From assembly GCA_903879465.1 (NCBI GenBank), contig CAIRLQ010000266.1, positions 1 through 34,144 of the forward strand: DNA of 34,144 bases, in the 5' to 3' direction. Origin of the DNA: an uncultured Opitutia bacterium (GTDB lineage Bacteria; Verrucomicrobiota; Verrucomicrobiia; Opitutales; UBA953). Under the pieces are notes generated by a model. It was not told the DNA's origin. It saw only the letters and a list, made by a program, of their open reading frames with translations, and searched no databases. A program made the position numbers and the translations under genes. Shown one piece after another: positions 31,270 through 34,144 of this stretch (the first letter of the stretch is position 1; each line of letters opens with the position of its first letter).

Positions 31270-32430
31270 ATGAGCTTATCCCCCCGTCTTTGGCTGGGCA
31301 TCTTCCTGATGTTACCGCTGGTTCTTTCGGCGCAGAAAAAAGGCCGCGTCGCTGGTCCTATGGAAATGACGCCCTTGGCAGCGATGCCATCGCTGCCCGA
31401 TGCCTTTCCGCAGGTCGTCGGCACGCAGATCATCGGCCCGGCGTATAAGTTCACTAAGGAAGACGCCGTTCTCGAAGCCGCGAAGGGCATCAGCCAGATG
31501 GGGTCGCGCATCCTGAAGATCAATGTCCAGATGCCCGCGCAGCTGACGGGATACATGGCGATGCCTTTCACGCATTACATCATCTGGTATCGTTCCAATG
31601 GCGACTGGGTGAGCGGCTTCACGCCCGAAATGAAACGCCGCGAATACAACGCTATCTACGCTTTTACCAAGGACCTCCTCACTCGCTACGATGCGACTGG
31701 GAAGACTTTTTTCATCGGACATTGGGAGGGCGACTGGTACCTGCTTCCTGATCAGGATGTCAAAAAAGATGTCACGCCCGAAGCCGCCGCTGCGATGGTC
31801 GAATGGCTTAATGTCCGGCAGCAGGCGGTGGATGACGCCCGCGCCGAAGTCCCTTACAGCAAGTGCCGCGTCTACACCTACACGGAAGTGAACCGGGTGC
31901 GCGACGCGATGAAGGATGGCAAGAAGCGCCTGGTGAACGCCGTGCTGCCAAAGGTGAACGTCGATTTCGTGTCCTACTCCGCCTACGATTCGCAGCTCCT
32001 CTCCGCCGAAGACGTGCGGGCTACGCTCGACTATATCAACGGCCAGATTCCCCCCAAGCCCGGGTTGCCGGCGAAGCGGGTTTTCATCGGTGAATGTGGT
32101 TTGGCTTGGGCCTATTGCGGTGGGGACGGAGCCGTGCATGAGAAAAAGAATCGCGAGATTCTCAGCAAGTTCCTCAGCTGGCGGCCAGCCTTCGTGCTCT
32201 TCTGGCAATATTACAATAACGAGGTCAAAGATGGTCAGCAGGTCGGCTTCTGGCTGATTGATAATAAGAATAAGAAGACGCCGCTGTATGATACGCTGAC
32301 CGAACTTTTTGCCGCCCAAGAGCAACTCGGCCGCGACATCAAGATGCGCTCCCGCCGGCTCCCCGCACTCGAGGAGGTTGCCACGTTCAGCGAGAATTGG
32401 CTCACCGCCCGCGGCACCGCGACCAAGTGA
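31270..32430 (+). CDS. Secreted putative glycoside hydrolase (TIM-barrel-like), family not recognised
   Basis: 386 residues from ATG 31270; the longer frame starts 75 bp upstream but lacks a signal, whereas MSLSPRLWLGIFLMLPLVLSAQ is a good Sec signal. The body shows clan-A-like landmarks: FFIGHWEGDWYLL, YTYTEVNRVRD with Glu206, VDFVSYSAYDSQ, VFIGECGLAW with Glu275 and FVLFWQYYNNE. The spacing (one Glu after strand 4, one after strand 7) matches acid/base and nucleophile positions of retaining TIM-barrel hydrolases. I could not place it in a named GH family. No other carbohydrate gene is adjacent. Confidence 0.75.
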   Translation: MSLSPRLWLGIFLMLPLVLSAQKKGRVAGPMEMTPLAAMPSLPDAFPQVVGTQIIGPAYKFTKEDAVLEAAKGISQMGSRILKINVQMPAQLTGYMAMPFTHYIIWYRSNGDWVSGFTPEMKRREYNAIYAFTKDLLTRYDATGKTFFIGHWEGDWYLLPDQDVKKDVTPEAAAAMVEWLNVRQQAVDDARAEVPYSKCRVYTYTEVNRVRDAMKDGKKRLVNAVLPKVNVDFVSYSAYDSQLLSAEDVRATLDYINGQIPPKPGLPAKRVFIGECGLAWAYCGGDGAVHEKKNREILSKFLSWRPAFVLFWQYYNNEVKDGQQVGFWLIDNKNKKTPLYDTLTELFAAQEQLGRDIKMRSRRLPALEEVATFSENWLTARGTATK

Positions 32431-32478
32431 GGCGGACTCCGGGCTTGAGGTTATTCCGCCCCCACTGAAATTAACGAC

Positions 32479-33177
32479 ATGCGCAACAAGCTCTTCATGG
32501 AAGGTCTCGGCACCTTCCTGCTGTGCGTGGCCTCGATGATGAGTTCGAGTCCGATCAACGTCGCGGCCATCCTTTGTGCGTTGGTCTATCTCGGAGGGCC
32601 AATTTCCGGTGCCCAATATAATCCGGCCGTGACCTTGGCGCTTCGCCTACGCGGCCGCTTGGGTTCGCGGTCGATGGCTTCCTTTATCGCGATCCAGTTT
32701 GCGGCGGCCTTACTGGCGGCTTTGTTCGTCGGCCTGATCTCCGTGCACGACAATGCGCGCACTAAGGACGTCGTCGACGCCTTGAGCGAGCCGGCCTTTG
32801 GGGATTTCTGGGCAGCGTCCGCCGTCAGCCTTCTGGGGGTGTTCTTCCTGGCCTTGGTCATCCTCATGGTGGCGACTTCCCGCCTGACCTCGGGGAATAG
32901 TTATTTCGGAGTGGCCATCGCGCTCGCGTATCTCGGCCTCGCTGGGACTTTCACTGAATTCAAGCCGGACCTAAATCCCGCCTTCAGCCTTGCGTCCGCC
33001 TTGCAGGGGTGCGCCATCGCCCTGTTCGGTGTTGACGGCAATGCCGGCGCGTTCGGCAAGGAATTCGTCTATCTCGCGAAAATGTCCCCGCGGGTGTTTG
33101 CAGATATTGTGGTCGAGCTGATGGGCGGAGCGCTGGCGGCATTTACTTTCCGCCGTCTCTTCCCGGAGGATCGTTGA
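32479..33177 (+). CDS. MIP/aquaporin-family channel with atypical selectivity filter
   Basis: 232 residues with six predicted membrane helices and two re-entrant half-helices. The first NPA is at 48-50 in SGAQYNPAVTLA, as in aquaporins. The second is at 166-168 in DLNPAFSLASAL, where the invariant Arg after NPA (ar/R filter) is Phe169. Loop-helix layout fits the family and the length (~230) matches AqpZ. It may pass water, glycerol, ammonia or another small solute; the missing Arg argues against a standard water or glycerol pore. Starts 48 bp after the hydrolase-like gene. Confidence 0.85.
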   Translation: MRNKLFMEGLGTFLLCVASMMSSSPINVAAILCALVYLGGPISGAQYNPAVTLALRLRGRLGSRSMASFIAIQFAAALLAALFVGLISVHDNARTKDVVDALSEPAFGDFWAASAVSLLGVFFLALVILMVATSRLTSGNSYFGVAIALAYLGLAGTFTEFKPDLNPAFSLASALQGCAIALFGVDGNAGAFGKEFVYLAKMSPRVFADIVVELMGGALAAFTFRRLFPEDR

Positions 33178-33227
33178 AATCTGATGGGATGGCTTGAATC
33201 GGGCAGGGGAGCCGCCAAGGTGACGGT

Positions 33228-33611
33228 ATGAACCCGCTCTTCACCGCCCATAAGCATTACGGTACACTGCTCCTTGCGCTCGTCCTCGCTGTCATTGTCG
33301 TCGCCCTGACCAAGGGCCCGAAGCCCGTCTTCCAGCGCATCGTCGCCGTCCTCGTCGACATCAACCTCGTCGTGGGTCTCGTCGCCCTTTTCCAGACTTC
33401 CCGTCCAATCTCCTGGTTTCATCCGATTCTCGCGTTGGGCGCGGTAGCCTTCTTGCACATTGGGGCTAAGAGCGAAGATAAGTCCAAGGTAGTACGCTGC
33501 TTCTCGATCGCCCTCGTCTTACTGGTCGCCGCTTGGGCCGTCAACGCGTCCTGGGGGCCGGAATGGTTCAAGCTGAACTTCGTTAAGCTGCCCGCGGTCA
33601 TCGCCAAGTAA
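33228..33611 (+). CDS. Small membrane protein of unknown function
   Basis: 127 residues, about four hydrophobic helices (near 12-28, 35-55, 62-82 and 90-108). Not recognised. It begins with ATG 50 bp after the aquaporin and ends before a terminator, so it could be the last gene of the hydrolase-aquaporin run. GC-rich codon use matches the neighbours, and the ORF is therefore probably real. Confidence 0.7.
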   Translation: MNPLFTAHKHYGTLLLALVLAVIVVALTKGPKPVFQRIVAVLVDINLVVGLVALFQTSRPISWFHPILALGAVAFLHIGAKSEDKSKVVRCFSIALVLLVAAWAVNASWGPEWFKLNFVKLPAVIAK

Positions 33612-33636
33612 GCCTTTAAGACACGGTCAGGTGACG

Positions 33637-33661
33637 ACGGCCCGGACATTGTCCGGGCCGT
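33637..33661 (+). terminator. Hairpin terminator after the small membrane gene
   Basis: ACGGCCCGGAC / GTCCGGGCCGT is a perfect 11-bp stem (33637-33647 and 33651-33661) with a 3-nt ATT loop, followed by TT then G. The stem is strong and the T tract short, so efficiency may be moderate. Confidence 0.75.
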
Positions 33662-33715
33662 TTGACTTCCCATTGACCCGAGGCTTGTTGGGGAGACAAT
33701 CACTGCAATCGTCGG

Positions 33716-34144
33716 ATGTATCGCCTCGCCCTTAACATGCTCTTCGGAGATCGCGCCAAACTGGCGATGCTCCTCTGCGGGTTGGCGTTCTCGGCGTTAC
33801 TGATGGCCCAGCAGAGTTCGGTCTTCTTCGGCATCATGAGTTGGACTTACACGCCGATGGTCAACATCCGCGCGCAGGTCTGGGTCAGCGACCCGATGGT
33901 CGAGCAGGTTAACGACGCCAAACCTCTCCGCGATACGGATCTCGGGCGCGTCCGCTCCGTCGATGGCGTCGCCTGGGCCGCCCCACTCCACACTTCCTTT
34001 GTTCAGGCGCGCATGCAGGACGGCAACTTCAAGTTGATCACGCTCGTCGGCATCGACGCCGACACCTTCGCGGGAGCCCCGGCCGTCCTCACGCAGGGGC
34101 GCATCGAGGACCTGCGCCTCCCCGATACGGTCATCGTCGATGAA
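33716..34144 (+). CDS. ABC transporter permease (MacB/FtsX-like), 3' end missing
   Basis: The frame is open from ATG 33716 to the window end, 143 codons with no stop. Residues about 15-45 form a membrane helix (AMLLCGLAFSALLMAQ), followed by a periplasmic region with VNIRAQVWVSDPMVEQV, VRSVDGVAWAAPL and GIDADTFAGAP, which matches the MacB-like periplasmic core of FtsX-family permeases (a DevC or lipoprotein-export type). The ATP-binding partner and remaining helices lie outside. The ribosome site is not obvious. Identity as a permease is fairly firm; the substrate is unknown. Confidence 0.75.
   Translation, partial: MYRLALNMLFGDRAKLAMLLCGLAFSALLMAQQSSVFFGIMSWTYTPMVNIRAQVWVSDPMVEQVNDAKPLRDTDLGRVRSVDGVAWAAPLHTSFVQARMQDGNFKLITLVGIDADTFAGAPAVLTQGRIEDLRLPDTVIVDE

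Noticed and set aside
31312..32616. 434-codon open frame on the minus strand
   Set aside because: It is antisense to the secreted hydrolase gene, which has a signal peptide and coherent hydrolase-like motifs; the minus-strand product is His/Glu/Arg-rich shadow sequence running through two genes.
1..34144. CRISPR arrays, insertion sequences, rRNA genes or phage genes
   Set aside because: No regularly spaced repeats, transposase, recombinase or rRNA sequence was seen on either strand.

Overview
This is a GC-rich chromosomal window, densely packed with housekeeping genes. I see no phage, insertion sequence, CRISPR array or integrated element. The gene content suggests a member of the Verrucomicrobiota, probably Opitutae-like: a long Bacteroidetes-type PurF, a DUF5069 protein, a fused AroA-Cmk, a DUF1343 (NamZ-type) lipoprotein and an orphan TIM-barrel hydrolase. 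This assignment is an inference from protein flavour; no rRNA or other taxonomic marker is present.

Layout. 1-7.1 kb is purine-rich: the 3' part of purF, then purN-prmA on the plus strand, and purE-purK plus a small membrane protein on the minus strand. A NamZ-type peptidoglycan hydrolase and another small membrane protein lie between them. 7.2-10.8 kb (minus) has a membrane-bound nucleotide-sugar 4,6-dehydratase preceded by a membrane-anchored FGE-fold protein without the catalytic cysteines. 10.9-14.5 kb (plus) is a tightly overlapping tyrA / aroA-cmk / plsC operon that converges on dnaN. A 250-bp intergenic stretch with DnaA-box-like nonamers follows dnaN's start. 15.9-18.0 kb (minus) is a DUF5069 / low-molecular-weight phosphatase / RelE-like / pssA operon. 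18.1-22.3 kb (plus) runs ccsA-hemX-like gene, a short hemA, an NtrC-type sigma-54 regulator and a PstS-like binding protein, then tRNA-Gly(GCC) and a strong terminator. 22.4-24.4 kb (minus) is phoB-phoR. 24.6-27.9 kb (minus) is mnmE-mnmG. 28-30.7 kb (plus) is lysA plus a long cystathionine gamma-synthase-like enzyme. The right end carries a secreted charged protein, a secreted putative glycoside hydrolase, an unusual aquaporin, a small membrane protein and the start of an ABC permease.

The most notable signal is not a gene. Two perfect 16-bp palindromes TGTTCCACGTGGAACA, the form of the ParB centromere site parS, lie 1.17 kb apart. One is between phoB and mnmG. The other is inside mnmG, where it encodes part of an apparent ~18-residue insertion absent from E. 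coli MnmG. With dnaN, mnmE and mnmG (classical origin-proximal genes) and the nonamer cluster beside dnaN, this suggests the window is at or near the chromosome origin and centromere, although dnaA, parA, parB and rsmG are not in it.

The genes cooperate mainly as small coupled operons joined by ATGA/GTGA overlaps: purN-prmA, tyrA-aroA-cmk-plsC, ccsA-hemA and regulator-binding protein. A phosphate-response theme (PstS-like protein, PhoR, PhoB, and a TGTTTCAT direct repeat with 11-bp period upstream of phoB) occupies the middle.
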